This document shows, one piece after another, positions 4,755 to 5,118 of a stretch of DNA of 5,118 nt. Origin of the DNA: an uncultured Desulfovibrio sp. (GTDB taxonomy: Bacteria; Desulfobacterota; Desulfovibrionia; Desulfovibrionales; Desulfovibrionaceae); the NCBI GenBank assembly GCA_900553145.1, contig USCL01000260.1, positions 1 to 5,118 on the forward strand, in the 5' to 3' direction. A model generated the notes under the pieces. It was not told where the DNA came from and made no database searches. It saw nothing but the letters and a program-made list of their open reading frames with translations. Each line of letters opens with the position of its first letter. Position 1 is the stretch's first letter. The position numbers and the translations under genes are program-made.

Positions 4755-5118
4755 GATCCTGCTCTGGGCCGGCTACTTCGCCGTCTTCGCCTTCCTCGTG
4801 CATAAGGGCCGCAGCAAAGACGCCGTACTCAGCGGCTCGGTAGGGTTCGGCGTGCAGGCGTTCGCCTACGTCGCCACCTACATCTCGGCGGTGGCGCTCG
4901 TCGGGTTCGGCGGGCTTGCCCATGCCTACGGCCTGCAGATGCTGCTGGTGGCCGCGGGCAACGTCTGGTTCGGGACGTGGGCCGTCTACCGTTTTCTGGC
5001 ATGGCCCACGCGCAAATGGCAGGAACGCCTCGGCGCCCGCACCCCGGCGCAGCTGCTCGGGCTCGGCCACGGCTCGCCCAGCCTGACCCGGGCGATGGCC
5101 TTCGTGTTCGCCCTGTTC
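4747..5118 (+). CDS. Sodium:solute symporter (SSS) family transporter, N-terminal 124 residues
   Basis: The gene is cut by the window end. The ATG follows GGAG (4736-4739) by 7 nt and overlaps the stop of the accessory gene. The visible part shows an N-terminal span at about 4-19, a short cytoplasmic link (HKGRSKDAVLSG) matching the 'R...DFFLAGR' region of the family, and then a helix containing ATYISAVALVGFGGLAHAYG (43-62), a characteristic SSS TM1 form (ATYxSAxxxxGxxGLAYxYG). A further span lies at about 63-85, followed by RTPAQLLGLGHGSPSL (98-113), the counterpart of the family's 'TLPEFLxxRYGS' segment. These proteins import a solute with sodium across the inner membrane. The substrate cannot be read from this fragment, since the helix carrying the second half of the sodium site is missing. 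The upstream Tyr-rich attenuator suggests an aromatic amino acid or a related compound. Confidence 0.88.
   Translation, partial: MTEILLWAGYFAVFAFLVHKGRSKDAVLSGSVGFGVQAFAYVATYISAVALVGFGGLAHAYGLQMLLVAAGNVWFGTWAVYRFLAWPTRKWQERLGARTPAQLLGLGHGSPSLTRAMAFVFALF

Noticed and set aside
4633..5070. 145-codon minus-strand frame opposite the symporter
   Set aside because: The plus strand encodes obvious SSS transmembrane segments; the antisense product is hydrophilic and unrecognisable.

Overview
The window is GC-rich, mostly coding DNA of a Gram-negative bacterium: it encodes an outer-membrane TolC-type channel and genes start from strong Shine-Dalgarno sites. The combination of a LapB/LssB-type type I secretion ABC transporter with a sodium:solute symporter preceded by a tiny accessory membrane protein resembles Desulfovibrio-like bacteria. 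That placement is an inference from gene style, not proof.

Left part (1-3755, minus strand): a compact type I secretion operon transcribed right to left. Its order is a TolC-family outer-membrane channel, an ABC exporter with a degenerate C39-like N-terminal domain, and the first codons of an HlyD-type membrane fusion protein that leaves the window at position 1. The gaps are 24 and 10 bp, so the genes are very probably co-transcribed and partly translationally coupled. Together the three proteins would form one channel across both membranes for an unprocessed substrate, typically an RTX-type adhesin or toxin. No substrate gene is in the window.

Middle (3756-4390): a short, AT-richer divergent intergenic region carries a reasonable minus-strand promoter and an imperfect palindrome. 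Next is a plus-strand gene for a HI0074/HepT-like HEPN protein, followed by an intrinsic terminator. This protein has lost both the RNase histidine and the modifiable tyrosine of the RX4HXY motif, and no nucleotidyltransferase partner lies beside it.

Right part (4391-5118, plus strand): the most interesting section. A well-formed 26-codon leader ORF with three Phe codons and a run of four consecutive Tyr codons is followed by a strong intrinsic terminator. Beyond that lie a 48-residue single-span membrane protein and, overlapping it by 8 bp, the start of a sodium:solute symporter (SSS) gene that runs off the window. Several RNA pairings that would exclude the terminator can be drawn. This has the architecture of ribosome-mediated transcription attenuation responding to tyrosine (and perhaps phenylalanine), and it suggests the symporter imports an aromatic amino acid or a related compound. 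That would be an unusual substrate for the SSS family.
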